Shown: piece by piece, positions 9,904 to 19,576 of the stretch
How the letters are laid out: the number at the start of each line of letters is the position of its first letter
Numbering within the stretch: position 1 is the first letter of the stretch
From: Cedecea neteri
Lineage (GTDB): Bacteria > Pseudomonadota > Gammaproteobacteria > Enterobacterales > Enterobacteriaceae
Length of the DNA stretch: 64,000 nt
NCBI RefSeq assembly: GCF_000757825.1
Contig: NZ_CP009451.1
Coordinates: 3,844,001 to 3,908,000 of the forward strand
Direction: 5' to 3'
Notes under the pieces: model-generated
What the model was told of the DNA's origin: nothing
Database searches by the model: none
Seen by the model: the letters and a program-made list of their open reading frames with translations, nothing else
Program-made: the position numbers and the translations under genes

Positions 9904-11832
9904 ATGAGCTACCAGGTCTTAGCCCGCAAATGGCGCCCACAAACTTTTGCTGATGTTGTCGGCCAGCAACACGTACTGACCGCGCTGGCTAATGGTTTGT
10001 CGCTGGGCCGCATCCACCATGCGTACCTTTTTTCCGGCACCCGAGGGGTGGGGAAAACCTCAATCGCCCGTCTGCTGGCGAAAGGGCTGAATTGCGAAAC
10101 CGGCATTACCGCGACCCCTTGTGGCGTCTGCGATAACTGCCGCGAAATAGAACAAGGCCGCTTTGTCGACCTGATTGAGATAGACGCTGCCTCGCGTACC
10201 AAAGTTGAAGACACCCGCGACCTGCTGGACAACGTTCAGTACGCCCCCGCGCGTGGCCGCTTTAAGGTCTACCTTATCGATGAAGTGCACATGCTCTCGC
10301 GCCACAGCTTCAACGCGCTGCTTAAGACGCTGGAAGAGCCTCCTCCGCACGTAAAATTCCTGCTGGCCACCACCGATCCGCAAAAGCTGCCGGTGACGAT
10401 TCTTTCCCGTTGCCTGCAGTTCCACCTGAAAGCGCTGGACGTCGAACAAATCCGCCATCAGCTGGAACACATTCTTGGTGAGGAGAAGGTTGTTAGCGAG
10501 CCCCGCGCGCTGCAGCTGTTAGCCCGGGCGGCAGACGGCAGCCTGCGTGATGCGCTGAGCCTGACCGACCAGGCGATTGCCAGCGGTGACGGCCAGGTCA
10601 CGACGTCGGCCGTCAGCACCATGCTTGGCACCCTTGATGATGACCAGGCGCTGTCGCTGATTGAAGCGGTGGTGCATGCCGACGGGCAGCGCGTAATGGC
10701 GTTGCTGAACGACGCGGCGGCACGTGGCGTTGAGTGGGAAGCATTGCTGGTGGAAATGTCCGCGCTGCTGCACCGCGTGGCGATGGTCCAGCTTTCTCCT
10801 TCCGCACTTGGCAGCGATATGGCGGCTATCGAACAGCGTATGCGTGAACTTGCGCGCGTTGTCCCACCCGCCGACATACAGCTTTACTACCAGACATTGC
10901 TGATTGGCCGCAAAGAGCTGCCGTGGGCGCCGGATCGCCGCATGGGCGTAGAAATGACGCTGCTGCGTGCGCTGGCCTTCCATCCGCGCAAACCGCTGCC
11001 CGAGCCGGAAGTACCACGCCAGGCGGCAAGCATTCCGGTGATTAACCCGGCGTCGCATCAGCCAGCAGCAAGGCAGCAGCAGGCGGCTCCGCCGCCGGAC
11101 AGGGAAGCCCCTCCGCTGCCGGATGCTACCAGCCAGATCCTTCAGGCGCGCAGCCAGCTGATGCGCCATCAGGAGACTGACAAAGCAAAAAAGAATGAGC
11201 CGGCAGCGCAACGACTAGCGCGGCCGGCAAAAAGCACCGCGCTGGAACGTTTGGCCTCGGTGACCGAACGCGTTCAGGCACGGCCTGCGCCATCGGTGCC
11301 GGAAAAACCGGCGAAGCCAGAAGCCTATCGCTGGAAATCACAAAATCCGATTGAAGCGGCGCCCGAGCCGGTTGCGACGCCAAAGGCGCTGAAAAAAGCG
11401 CTCGAGCATGAAAAAACGCCGGAACTAGCGCAGAAGCTGGCCGAAGAGGCTATCGAGCGCGACGAGTGGGCGGCGGAAATCAATCAGCTGATGCTGCCAA
11501 AACTGGTGCAACAGCTGGCGCTCAATGCCTGGAAAGAGGCGGACGGCAACCGGGTTTGCCTGCATTTGCGTCCGGGCCAGCGCCACCTGAATTCGCCCTC
11601 GGCGCAAAAAACGCTCTCAGATGCCATGAGCACGTTCCATGGCGAGGCGATAGAACTGACTATTATTGAAGATGAGAATCTGGCTCGCCGCACGCCGCTT
11701 GAGTGGCGTCAGGCCATCTACGAAGAGAAGCTGGCGCAGGCGCGCGAATCGATGAACAGCGACAGCAATATTCAGACTCTGCAAAGGTTCTTTGACGCAG
11801 AGCTGGATGAAGATAGTATTCGCCCTGTTTGA
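9904..11832 (+). CDS. dnaX: DNA polymerase III tau subunit (and gamma by frameshift)
   Basis: DnaX is the clamp-loader ATPase of DNA polymerase III. The tau form (642 residues here, 643 in E. coli) also binds DnaB and the polymerase core. The Walker A motif GTRGVGKTS is near residues 45-53, a four-cysteine zinc module (CETGITATPCGVCDNC) follows, the Walker B segment is VYLIDEVHM near residue 125, and the SRC sensor is at about 168. A proline- and alanine-rich linker precedes tau domains IV-V. A -1 frameshift signal at 11187-11193 would yield gamma of 431 residues. It is followed by ebfC, as in the conserved dnaX-ebfC-recR cluster. Confidence 0.97.
   Translation: MSYQVLARKWRPQTFADVVGQQHVLTALANGLSLGRIHHAYLFSGTRGVGKTSIARLLAKGLNCETGITATPCGVCDNCREIEQGRFVDLIEIDAASRTKVEDTRDLLDNVQYAPARGRFKVYLIDEVHMLSRHSFNALLKTLEEPPPHVKFLLATTDPQKLPVTILSRCLQFHLKALDVEQIRHQLEHILGEEKVVSEPRALQLLARAADGSLRDALSLTDQAIASGDGQVTTSAVSTMLGTLDDDQALSLIEAVVHADGQRVMALLNDAAARGVEWEALLVEMSALLHRVAMVQLSPSALGSDMAAIEQRMRELARVVPPADIQLYYQTLLIGRKELPWAPDRRMGVEMTLLRALAFHPRKPLPEPEVPRQAASIPVINPASHQPAARQQQAAPPPDREAPPLPDATSQILQARSQLMRHQETDKAKKNEPAAQRLARPAKSTALERLASVTERVQARPAPSVPEKPAKPEAYRWKSQNPIEAAPEPVATPKALKKALEHEKTPELAQKLAEEAIERDEWAAEINQLMLPKLVQQLALNAWKEADGNRVCLHLRPGQRHLNSPSAQKTLSDAMSTFHGEAIELTIIEDENLARRTPLEWRQAIYEEKLAQARESMNSDSNIQTLQRFFDAELDEDSIRPV
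11171..11227 (+). promoter_or_regulatory. dnaX programmed -1 ribosomal frameshift signal
   Basis: The slippery heptamer A AAA AAG lies at 11187-11193 in the correct frame. Eleven bases upstream is the Shine-Dalgarno-like stimulator AGGAG (11171-11175). Downstream, CCGGC...GCCGG with inner GCGC pairing forms a stem-loop near 11200-11227. After slippage the next codons are GAA then TGA at 11196-11198, so gamma ends after residue 431, the same length as E. coli gamma. All three elements of the classic signal are present. Confidence 0.9.
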
Positions 11833-11918
11833 TATGCCTCGTTTTGCGCGGCATAGTGTGAAACCCCGATAGCCACTCTCGCATTCCGCGAGGCTGGCCC
11901 GATGAAAGAGAGAAGATT

Positions 11919-12248
11919 ATGTTTGGAAAAGGCGGTCTGGGTAACCTGATGAAGCAGGCCCAGCAGATGCAGGAAAAAATGGCCCAGGCTCAGGAAGAAA
12001 TCGCCAACATGGAAGTCACCGGCGAGTCCGGCGCGGGCCTGGTGAAAGTGACCATCAACGGGGCGCATAACTGCCGCCGCGTCGAAATCGATCCAAGCCT
12101 GATGGAAGATGACAAAGAAATGGTTGAAGACCTGGTTGCCGCAGCCTTCAACGATGCCGCTCGCCGTATCGGTGAAGCGCAGAAAGAAAAAATGGCCGGG
12201 GTTTCCAACGGCATGCAGCTGCCGCCGGGCTTCAAAATGCCATTCTGA
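11919..12248 (+). CDS. ebfC: Nucleoid-associated protein EbfC (YbaB)
   Basis: This 109-residue protein of the YbaB/EbfC family binds DNA as a dimer and is linked to nucleoid organisation and recombination. It starts [20 protein letters not shown], followed by the family core with [13 protein letters not shown] sequence ([20 protein letters not shown]) and a C-terminal tail PPGFKMPF. The GAGAGAAGATT just before the ATG serves as ribosome binding site. In E. coli the next gene is recR, but here a terminator and a LysR/pirin pair intervene. Confidence 0.95.
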   Translation: MFGKGGLGNLMKQAQQMQEKMAQAQEEIANMEVTGESGAGLVKVTINGAHNCRRVEIDPSLMEDDKEMVEDLVAAAFNDAARRIGEAQKEKMAGVSNGMQLPPGFKMPF

Positions 12249-12257
12249 TGCATTCCC

Positions 12258-12288
12258 GCCTTCTCCTGCCCGGGAGAAGGCCGTTTTC
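12258..12288 (+). terminator. Terminator after ebfC
   Basis: GCCTTCTCC (12258-12266) and GGAGAAGGC (12273-12281) form a nine-base stem followed by CGTTTTCTC. It lies between ebfC and the convergent LysR gene and separates ebfC from recR transcriptionally. Confidence 0.6.
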
Positions 12289-13194
12289 TCACTCCTCGTT
12301 CAGTGCCTGATAACTCTCTGCCAGAAAATCAATCAACGCCCGTACCGCCGGCAGCTGCCCACGCCGGGAAGGGAACACCACGTGCACTACCTCCATTCTT
12401 GCCCGCCATTCAGGCAGAACGTGAACCAGCTTGCCCTGTTCCAGCGCGTCGTTAAGCATCAGCTTCGGGAGCTGCACGACGCCAATGCCGTTGAGCGCCG
12501 CGGTTCGCAGCGCAATCATATCCGTCGTAATAAAGCGGGGTTTATGGTGGACAATCACTTCCCGCTGTTCGGGGCCAAACAGGCACCAGCGGTAGGTTTG
12601 CTGCGGCCTGTCCAGCGCCAGGCTTGGCCAGTGGGCGAGATCTGTTGGCGCGGCAGGCATACCCTGACGGGCTATCAGCTCCGGGCTGGCGACCAGGCAC
12701 ATGCTGCGCGTCGCCAGCTTGCGCATCACCAGATCGCTATCCTCCAGCGGCAGAGGCCGCACGCGAATAGCCAGATCGACGTTTTCGTTCAGCACGTCCA
12801 CGCGCCGGTTGGTTTCCTCAAGCTGAATCACAATCTGCGGATAGAGGCGCATAAAGCGCGCCAGCATATCGCCGATGTGGACATGCAAAAGCGCAATCGG
12901 GCAGGTGAGGCGAATCAGCCCTCGCGGCTCTGATTTTAGCGTGTCGATGGCCTCCTGTGCCGCTTCGGCTTCAATCATCATCGCCTTGCAGTGGCGATAG
13001 AAGATCTGCCCGGCCTCCGTGACGGTGAAGCTACGCGTCGAGCGCTGTAACAGGCGGGTTTCAAGCCGCTCTTCTAGCAGCGCAATGCGGCGGCTCAGGC
13101 GTGATTTCGGAATGCCGATCGCCCGGCTGGCGGGGGAGAAACCGCCGTTGTCGACCACCTGCACGAAATACCACAGATCGTTGAGGTCCTGCAT
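12289..13194 (-). CDS. LysR-family transcriptional regulator divergent from a pirin gene
   Basis: This 301-residue protein has an N-terminal winged helix-turn-helix (about residues 1-60, with FSPASRAIGIPKSRLSRRIA) and a LysR substrate-binding domain with the usual PRGLIRLTCP linker near residue 90. It is transcribed divergently from the pirin gene, with 108 bases between starts. That arrangement is typical of a LysR regulator controlling its neighbour and itself. The inducer is unknown. The pair sits inside the otherwise conserved ebfC-recR interval. Family assignment is firm; the regulatory target is inferred from context. Confidence 0.88.
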   Translation of the reverse strand: MQDLNDLWYFVQVVDNGGFSPASRAIGIPKSRLSRRIALLEERLETRLLQRSTRSFTVTEAGQIFYRHCKAMMIEAEAAQEAIDTLKSEPRGLIRLTCPIALLHVHIGDMLARFMRLYPQIVIQLEETNRRVDVLNENVDLAIRVRPLPLEDSDLVMRKLATRSMCLVASPELIARQGMPAAPTDLAHWPSLALDRPQQTYRWCLFGPEQREVIVHHKPRFITTDMIALRTAALNGIGVVQLPKLMLNDALEQGKLVHVLPEWRARMEVVHVVFPSRRGQLPAVRALIDFLAESYQALNEE

Positions 13195-13302
13195 TTCTAT
13201 TGTCCTGTTTATGGAACACTGAGTCTACTTTAGCACTCTACCGGACCGGGTGTCTGACGAGTAAGCTTTATCCCATCAGAAACAACCCTTGTGGAGAGAA
13301 TC

Positions 13303-14172
13303 ATGAAATCAATTCTTGGCGTCTATACCGCACCGGCTTCCCACTGGGTGGGCGATGGTTTCCCGGTTCGTTCGATGTTTTCGTACTCTAAATTTGCCGG
13401 GCAGCTTAGCCCGTTCCTGCTGCTGGACTACGCGGGCCCGGCGGAGTTTAAGCCGAGCAACAAAGGACAGCGCGGCGTGGATCAGCACCCGCACCGCGGC
13501 TTTGAAACCGTGACTATCGTCTACAAAGGCGAAGTGGCGCACCGCGATAACGCGGGCAACGGCGGCGTGATTGGCCCAGGCGACGTGCAGTGGATGACCG
13601 CCGGGAGCGGGATCCTGCATGAAGAGTACCATTCTCCGGCGTTTAGCGAAGCCGGCGGCAGCCTCGAAATGGTCCAGCTTTGGGTTAACCTGCCTGCAAA
13701 AGACAAAATGACCGCGCCTGGCTATCAGCCGATTACCGACGGCGATATTCCGGTGGTCGATTTGCCGGACAATGCCGGGAAGGTTCGCGTGATTGCCGGT
13801 GAGTTTGACGGGACCAAAGGCCCGGCCCGGACCTTCTCGCCGATGAGCATCTGGGATTTGCGCCTGAACCCGCAGGGCGTCACTCAACTGGCGGTTAAAG
13901 ACGGCTGGAACACGGCGCTGGTGGTGCTGAAAGGCACGGTGCTGGTCAACGGTGAAGAGGTGGCTCGGGAGGCGCAGCTGGTGGTGCTGGATGCCAAAGG
14001 CGATAGGGTGACCCTTGAAGCCAACAATGACGCGGTGGTTCTGCTGCTCAGCGGCGAGCCTCTGAATGAGCCGGTTGTGGGTTACGGTCCGTTCGTGATG
14101 AACACCAAAGAGGAAATTCATCAGGCCATCGATGATTTTAACCAGGGCCGTTTCGGCAAAGACATCGCGTAA
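13303..14172 (+). CDS. Pirin family protein (bicupin)
   Basis: This 289-residue protein starts MKSILGVYTAPASHWVGDGF, with GGAGAGAAT before the ATG at 13303. It carries the pirin N-terminal cupin with metal-ligand pattern HPHRGFETV (near residues 62-70) and the later HEEYH segment. These supply the histidines and glutamate that bind iron in characterised pirins, and a C-terminal cupin follows. Pirins vary in role: some have quercetin dioxygenase activity and some act as redox-sensing cofactors, so no single function is assigned. It is probably controlled by the divergent LysR gene. Confidence 0.88.
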   Translation: MKSILGVYTAPASHWVGDGFPVRSMFSYSKFAGQLSPFLLLDYAGPAEFKPSNKGQRGVDQHPHRGFETVTIVYKGEVAHRDNAGNGGVIGPGDVQWMTAGSGILHEEYHSPAFSEAGGSLEMVQLWVNLPAKDKMTAPGYQPITDGDIPVVDLPDNAGKVRVIAGEFDGTKGPARTFSPMSIWDLRLNPQGVTQLAVKDGWNTALVVLKGTVLVNGEEVAREAQLVVLDAKGDRVTLEANNDAVVLLLSGEPLNEPVVGYGPFVMNTKEEIHQAIDDFNQGRFGKDIA

Positions 14173-14176
14173 ACTT

Positions 14177-14212
14177 ATCCCCCGGCGAGCTATCGTGCGG
14201 GGGATATCTTTT
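14177..14212 (+). terminator. Terminator after the pirin gene
   Basis: ATCCCCCG (14177-14184) pairs with CGGGGGAT (14198-14205) around a 13-base loop and is followed by ATCTTTTCC. It separates the pirin gene from recR, which must therefore rely on a promoter in the following 60 bases. Confidence 0.65.
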
Positions 14213-14274
14213 CCTATACCCATCCTCGGGGCTAATGTTAGGCTATACCCCACTTTTTCTCACAAGCCCGAGCG

Positions 14275-14880
14275 ATGCAAACCAGTCCTTTACTCTCAGC
14301 CCTTATGGAATCCCTGCGCTGCCTGCCCGGCGTTGGCCCCAAATCCGCCCAGCGTATGGCGTTTGCCCTGCTGCAGCGAGACCGCAGCGGCGGTATGCGT
14401 CTGGCTCAGGCACTGACCCGCGCGATGTCCGAGATTGGCCACTGTGCGGATTGCCGTACCTTTACCGAGCAGGAAGTGTGTTCCATTTGCTCCAACCCGC
14501 GCCGCCAGGAAAACGGCCAGATATGCGTGGTAGAAAGCCCGGCGGATATTCACGCCATCGAGCAAACCGGGCAGTTCTCCGGCCGCTATTTTGTGCTGAT
14601 GGGGCACCTTTCGCCGCTGGACGGCATTGGCCCGAACGACATCGGCCTGGATCGCCTTGAGCATCGCCTTGCGAGCGAGCCGATGAAAGAGGTTATTCTC
14701 GCCACTAACCCGACGGTGGAAGGCGAGGCTACCGCCAACTATATTGCCGAGCTGTGCGCCCAATATGGCGTTGAAGCCAGCCGTATCGCGCACGGTGTGC
14801 CGGTAGGAGGCGAGCTTGAAATGGTGGACGGCACCACGCTTTCTCACTCGCTGGTTGGCCGCCATAAGATTAATTTTTAG
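14275..14880 (+). CDS. recR: Recombination mediator protein RecR
   Basis: RecR acts with RecF and RecO to load RecA on SSB-coated gapped DNA. The 201-residue protein has an N-terminal helix-hairpin-helix region ([20 protein letters not shown]), a four-cysteine zinc finger (C57-x2-C and a later C-x2-C in [16 protein letters not shown]), then a Toprim domain ([20 protein letters not shown]). It is almost identical to E. coli RecR in length and sequence. It has been uncoupled from dnaX-ebfC by the LysR/pirin insertion. Confidence 0.97.
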   Translation: MQTSPLLSALMESLRCLPGVGPKSAQRMAFALLQRDRSGGMRLAQALTRAMSEIGHCADCRTFTEQEVCSICSNPRRQENGQICVVESPADIHAIEQTGQFSGRYFVLMGHLSPLDGIGPNDIGLDRLEHRLASEPMKEVILATNPTVEGEATANYIAELCAQYGVEASRIAHGVPVGGELEMVDGTTLSHSLVGRHKINF

Positions 14881-14886
14881 CCGTCC

Positions 14887-14908
14887 GGAGGAGGTTTTTG
14901 CCTCCTCC
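14887..14908 (+). terminator. Hairpin between recR and htpG
   Basis: GGAGGAGG and CCTCCTCC pair perfectly around the loop TTTTTG. No T-run follows, but the position just after the recR stop and just before the htpG promoter suggests a transcription end or attenuator. Confidence 0.4.
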
Positions 14909-14910
14909 TG

Positions 14911-14938
14911 CTTGAAAAGGCACAAATCGCTACCATAT
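14911..14938 (+). promoter_or_regulatory. Heat-shock (sigma-32) promoter of htpG
   Basis: A -35 element CTTGAAA (14911-14917) is followed after 15 bases by CCATAT (14933-14938). This matches the sigma-32 consensus of CTTGAAA with a C-rich CCATnT -10. htpG is a known sigma-32 gene, and the start codon lies about 45 bases downstream. Confidence 0.75.
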
Positions 14939-14984
14939 CCCCCTCAACGTTTTCTTCATCCCGTATGATTTTGTTGAGGTATCC

Positions 14985-16865
14985 ATGACCATGAAAGGAC
15001 AAGAGACCCGCGGTTTTCAGTCAGAGGTAAAACAGCTTCTGCACCTGATGATCCACTCTCTGTATTCAAACAAAGAAATCTTCCTGCGTGAGCTGATCTC
15101 CAACGCTTCTGATGCGGCAGACAAGCTGCGCTTTCGCGCGCTGTCGAACGCCAGCCTTTATGAAGGCGACGGTGAGCTGCGCGTTCGCGTCTCTTTTGAC
15201 AAAGAGAATCGCACCCTGACAATCGCCGATAACGGCATCGGTATGACCCGAGATGAGGTCATTGATCATCTGGGTACCATCGCTAAATCCGGCACCAAAG
15301 CTTTCCTCGAGTCCATGGGCTCCGATCAGGCGAAAGACAGCCAGCTGATTGGCCAGTTTGGCGTTGGCTTCTATTCTGCGTTTATCGTGGCTGACAAAGT
15401 CACCGTTCGCACTCGCGCCGCCGGTGCCAGCGCGGATCAGGGCGTGTTCTGGGAATCTGAAGGCGCGGGTGAATACACCGTGGCCGACATTGAGAAAGCC
15501 GATCGCGGCACCGAAATCACGCTGCACCTGCGCGAAGGCGAAGATGAGTTCCTGGACGACTGGCGCGTTCGCTCCGTCATCAGTAAGTATTCCGACCATA
15601 TCGCGTTGCCGGTTGAGATTGAACAGCGTGAAGAGAAAGACGGCGAAACCGTTATCAGCTGGGAAAAAATCAACAAGGCTCAGGCGCTGTGGACCCGCAG
15701 CAAGTCTGAAGTCAGCGAAGACGAATACAAAGAGTTCTACAAGCATATCGCCCACGATTTTACCGACCCAATTTCCTGGAGCCACAACCGCGTGGAAGGC
15801 AAGCAGGAGTACACCAGCCTGCTGTACATCCCTTCACAGGCACCGTGGGATATGTGGAACCGCGACCATAAACACGGGCTGAAACTCTACGTACAGCGCG
15901 TGTTCATCATGGACGACGCGGAGCAGTTCATGCCGAACTACCTGCGCTTTGTTCGCGGCCTGATAGATTCTAACGACCTGCCGCTGAACGTTTCCCGTGA
16001 AATCCTGCAGGACAGCCGCGTGACCCAGAACCTGCGTAGCGCGCTGACCAAACGCGTGCTGCAGATGCTGGATAAGCTGGCGAAAGACGATGCCGAGAAG
16101 TACCAGACCTTCTGGAAAAACTTCGGCCTCGTGCTGAAAGAAGGCCCGGCGGAAGATAACGCGAACCAGGAAGCTATCGCTAAGCTGCTGCGCTTCGCGA
16201 CCACGCACACGGATTCTTCAGCCCAGACCGTGTCGCTGGAAGAGTACGTCTCCCGCATGAAAGAAGGCCAGGAGAAGATCTACTACATCACCGCAGACAG
16301 CTACGCGGCGGCGAAGAGCAGCCCGCATCTGGAACTGCTGCGTAAGAAAGGCATCGAGGTTCTGCTGCTTTCCGACCGCATCGATGAGTGGATGATGAGC
16401 TACCTGACCGAGTTCGACGGCAAAGCGTTCCAGTCTGTGAGCAAAACCGACGAATCGCTGGATAAGCTGACGGACGAAGAGACTGAAGAAGCGAAAGAGG
16501 CCGAGAAAGCCCTGGAGCCGTTCGTGGACCGCGTGAAAACCCTGCTGGGCGAGCGCGTGAAGGAAGTGCGCCTGACTCACCGCCTGACCGATACGCCGGC
16601 GATCGTGACCACCGACAGCAACGACATGAGCACCCAGATGGCGAAACTGTTTGCCGCTGCGGGCCAGGAAGTGCCGGACGTGAAGTACATCTTCGAGCTT
16701 AACCCGGAGCATGCGCTGGTGAAACGCGCTGCGGATACGCAGGATGACGCGCAGTTCGGCGAGTGGGTCGAGCTGCTGCTGGACCAGGCGCTGTTAGCCG
16801 AGCGTGGTCAGCTGGAAGATCCTAACCAGTTCATCCGCCGTATGAACCAATTGCTGGTTTCTTAA
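14985..16865 (+). CDS. htpG: Molecular chaperone HtpG (bacterial Hsp90)
   Basis: HtpG is the cytoplasmic Hsp90 homologue, an ATP-dependent dimeric chaperone. The N-terminal GHKL ATP-binding domain shows [15 protein letters not shown], the DNGIGMT motif and [11 protein letters not shown]. The middle domain and C-terminal dimerisation domain follow, ending RRMNQLLVS. Two ATGs six bases apart (14985, 14991) are possible. The first is spaced five bases from GAGG and is chosen; the second gives the 624-residue E. coli form. A sigma-32 promoter precedes it and a strong terminator follows. Confidence 0.97.
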   Translation: MTMKGQETRGFQSEVKQLLHLMIHSLYSNKEIFLRELISNASDAADKLRFRALSNASLYEGDGELRVRVSFDKENRTLTIADNGIGMTRDEVIDHLGTIAKSGTKAFLESMGSDQAKDSQLIGQFGVGFYSAFIVADKVTVRTRAAGASADQGVFWESEGAGEYTVADIEKADRGTEITLHLREGEDEFLDDWRVRSVISKYSDHIALPVEIEQREEKDGETVISWEKINKAQALWTRSKSEVSEDEYKEFYKHIAHDFTDPISWSHNRVEGKQEYTSLLYIPSQAPWDMWNRDHKHGLKLYVQRVFIMDDAEQFMPNYLRFVRGLIDSNDLPLNVSREILQDSRVTQNLRSALTKRVLQMLDKLAKDDAEKYQTFWKNFGLVLKEGPAEDNANQEAIAKLLRFATTHTDSSAQTVSLEEYVSRMKEGQEKIYYITADSYAAAKSSPHLELLRKKGIEVLLLSDRIDEWMMSYLTEFDGKAFQSVSKTDESLDKLTDEETEEAKEAEKALEPFVDRVKTLLGERVKEVRLTHRLTDTPAIVTTDSNDMSTQMAKLFAAAGQEVPDVKYIFELNPEHALVKRAADTQDDAQFGEWVELLLDQALLAERGQLEDPNQFIRRMNQLLVS

Positions 16866-16885
16866 GTCGGGTTGAAAGACTGACA

Positions 16886-16917
16886 AAAACCACCTGCACA
16901 GGCAGGTGGTTTTTTTT
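16886..16917 (+). terminator. Rho-independent terminator of htpG
   Basis: AAACCACCTGC and GCAGGTGGTTT form an 11-base stem with the four-base loop ACAG, directly followed by a run of Ts to 16917. Confidence 0.92.
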
Positions 16918-17019
16918 CGCTTAAATTTGGGGGCATGGTAATCACCTTAAAAATAAATGATATAAAAGTAAGGTTATTTTACTGCCGTCATGCGAGTGTC
17001 TGATATTGAATTTCAGCTA

Positions 17020-17370
17020 TTACAGCCACTTTATTTTGCTTTCCCAGCCTTTAAGTTCCATGCACTGATTAAACAACCGATCGCGGCTTTCGCTATTCAC
17101 GTCCATCACATAGCTTTCTATTTCAGGCTTTTTTACCGCCCTGGTTTTCTCGCCGTCACAATCATCTTTTTTGGTACAGGCTTCATAGTAAGTGGTGTAC
17201 TTAGTCCGTTGTGCAACCTCGTTCCTCACCGGAAAAGCCTGCTGGGACTGGGTTTCACAGGCAGCACGGGCGCTGGTGTATTCCTGCGCGTTACTGCGAG
17301 TTTTTACCCACTGTGATGTGCATCCGCTGAGCAGCAAACAACAGATGAGGGGGAGTAAAGTCTTATTCAT
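17020..17370 (-). CDS. Predicted small lipoprotein between htpG and adk
   Basis: This 116-residue protein starts MNKTLLPLICCLLLSGCTSQ. The lipobox LSGC predicts lipidation at Cys17 and export, and the residue after the cysteine is Thr rather than Asp, consistent with outer-membrane sorting. The mature part is hydrophilic, has several more cysteines (for example in ACETQ, EACTKKDDC and FNQCM) that could form disulfides, and is not recognised as a named family. AGAGGAAG lies upstream of the ATG at 17370. It is not part of the E. coli htpG-adk interval and is read opposite to both neighbours. Function unknown. Confidence 0.75.
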   Translation of the reverse strand: MNKTLLPLICCLLLSGCTSQWVKTRSNAQEYTSARAACETQSQQAFPVRNEVAQRTKYTTYYEACTKKDDCDGEKTRAVKKPEIESYVMDVNSESRDRLFNQCMELKGWESKIKWL

Positions 17371-18415
<1,045 letters not shown>

Positions 18416-18433
18416 TTTCCAGCCGCGACAATC

Positions 18434-18462
18434 AATACCAGGGCATGCCCTGGTATTTTTTT
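18434..18462 (+). terminator. Rho-independent terminator of adk
   Basis: ATACCAGGG and CCCTGGTAT form a nine-base stem around CATG (18435-18456), followed by TTTTTT. Confidence 0.92.
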
Positions 18463-18549
18463 GCCCTCATTTTCCCCTTTTGCTGTAATCGGTTCTCGTT
18501 TCGCTCTTTTACGTTACAATTGACGGCAATTTATAGATAAGGGGTGGGA

Positions 18550-19512
18550 ATGAATCAGGAAAAAATTGGCATCTTACTGGCTAACCTTGGCACGCCGAGC
18601 GCCCCGACTCCGGCGGCGGTCAACCGCTATCTGCGTCAGTTCCTGAGCGATAAGCGCGTGGTGGATACGCCTCGCCTGCTGTGGTGGCCTTTGCTGCGCG
18701 GCGTCATTCTGCCGCTGCGTTCGCCGCGCGTCGCCAAACTCTACCAGTCCATCTGGATGGAAGAGGGCTCGCCGCTGATGGTTTACAGCCGTCGGCAGGA
18801 GAAAGCGCTGGCGCAGCAGCTGCCGGACACGCCGGTTGCGCTGGGGATGAGCTACGGCGAACCGTCGCTGAAAAGCGCCGTTGAGGAGCTGCTGGCGCAG
18901 AACGTGACGCACATTGTGGTGCTGCCGCTTTACCCTCAGTTTTCCTGCTCTACCGTTGCGGCGGTATGGGACGAACTGGGGCGGATCTTCGCCGATTATC
19001 GCAGCCTGCCTTCTATCTCCCTGATTCGTGACTATGCGACCGATCCCGCGTACATCAACGCGCTGGCGGCCTCGGTTAAACGCTCTTTTGCCGAACACGG
19101 CGAGCCGGACGTGCTGCTGCTTTCCTATCACGGCATTCCGCAGCGCTACGCGAACGAAGGCGATGATTACCCGCAGCGCTGTCGTGACACCACCCGTGAG
19201 CTGCTGAGCGCCCTTGAGCTGCCGCCGGAAAAAGTGATGATGACCTACCAGTCACGCTTTGGCCGCGAGCCGTGGCTGATGCCGTACACCGACGAAACGC
19301 TGAAAATGCTGGCCGAAAAGGGCGTGAAGCATATTCAGGTGATGTGCCCCGGTTTCTCCGCCGACTGCCTGGAAACCCTCGAAGAGATGGCGGTGCAGAA
19401 CCGGGAAGTGTTTATCGAAGCGGGCGGGACGAAGTACGAGTACATCCCGGCGCTGAACGACGATCCGGCCCATATCGCAATGATGGTGAATCTGGTGGAG
19501 CGGTATCGCTAA
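18550..19512 (+). CDS. hemH: Ferrochelatase
   Basis: HemH inserts Fe2+ into protoporphyrin IX, the last step of protohaem synthesis, at the inner face of the membrane. The 320-residue protein begins [20 protein letters not shown] and carries the conserved [10 protein letters not shown] segment with the catalytic histidine near residue 195, and later [11 protein letters not shown] with the conserved glutamate. The ATG at 18550 lies behind AAGGGG; a GTG two codons earlier is less likely. In E. coli aes follows, but here gsk is next. Confidence 0.97.
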   Translation: MNQEKIGILLANLGTPSAPTPAAVNRYLRQFLSDKRVVDTPRLLWWPLLRGVILPLRSPRVAKLYQSIWMEEGSPLMVYSRRQEKALAQQLPDTPVALGMSYGEPSLKSAVEELLAQNVTHIVVLPLYPQFSCSTVAAVWDELGRIFADYRSLPSISLIRDYATDPAYINALAASVKRSFAEHGEPDVLLLSYHGIPQRYANEGDDYPQRCRDTTRELLSALELPPEKVMMTYQSRFGREPWLMPYTDETLKMLAEKGVKHIQVMCPGFSADCLETLEEMAVQNREVFIEAGGTKYEYIPALNDDPAHIAMMVNLVERYR

Positions 19513-19576
19513 ATAGAATCCTGAGGCGGGGAATGTTACTATTCTCCGCCTTATTATTCAGCCCCGTAACGACACC

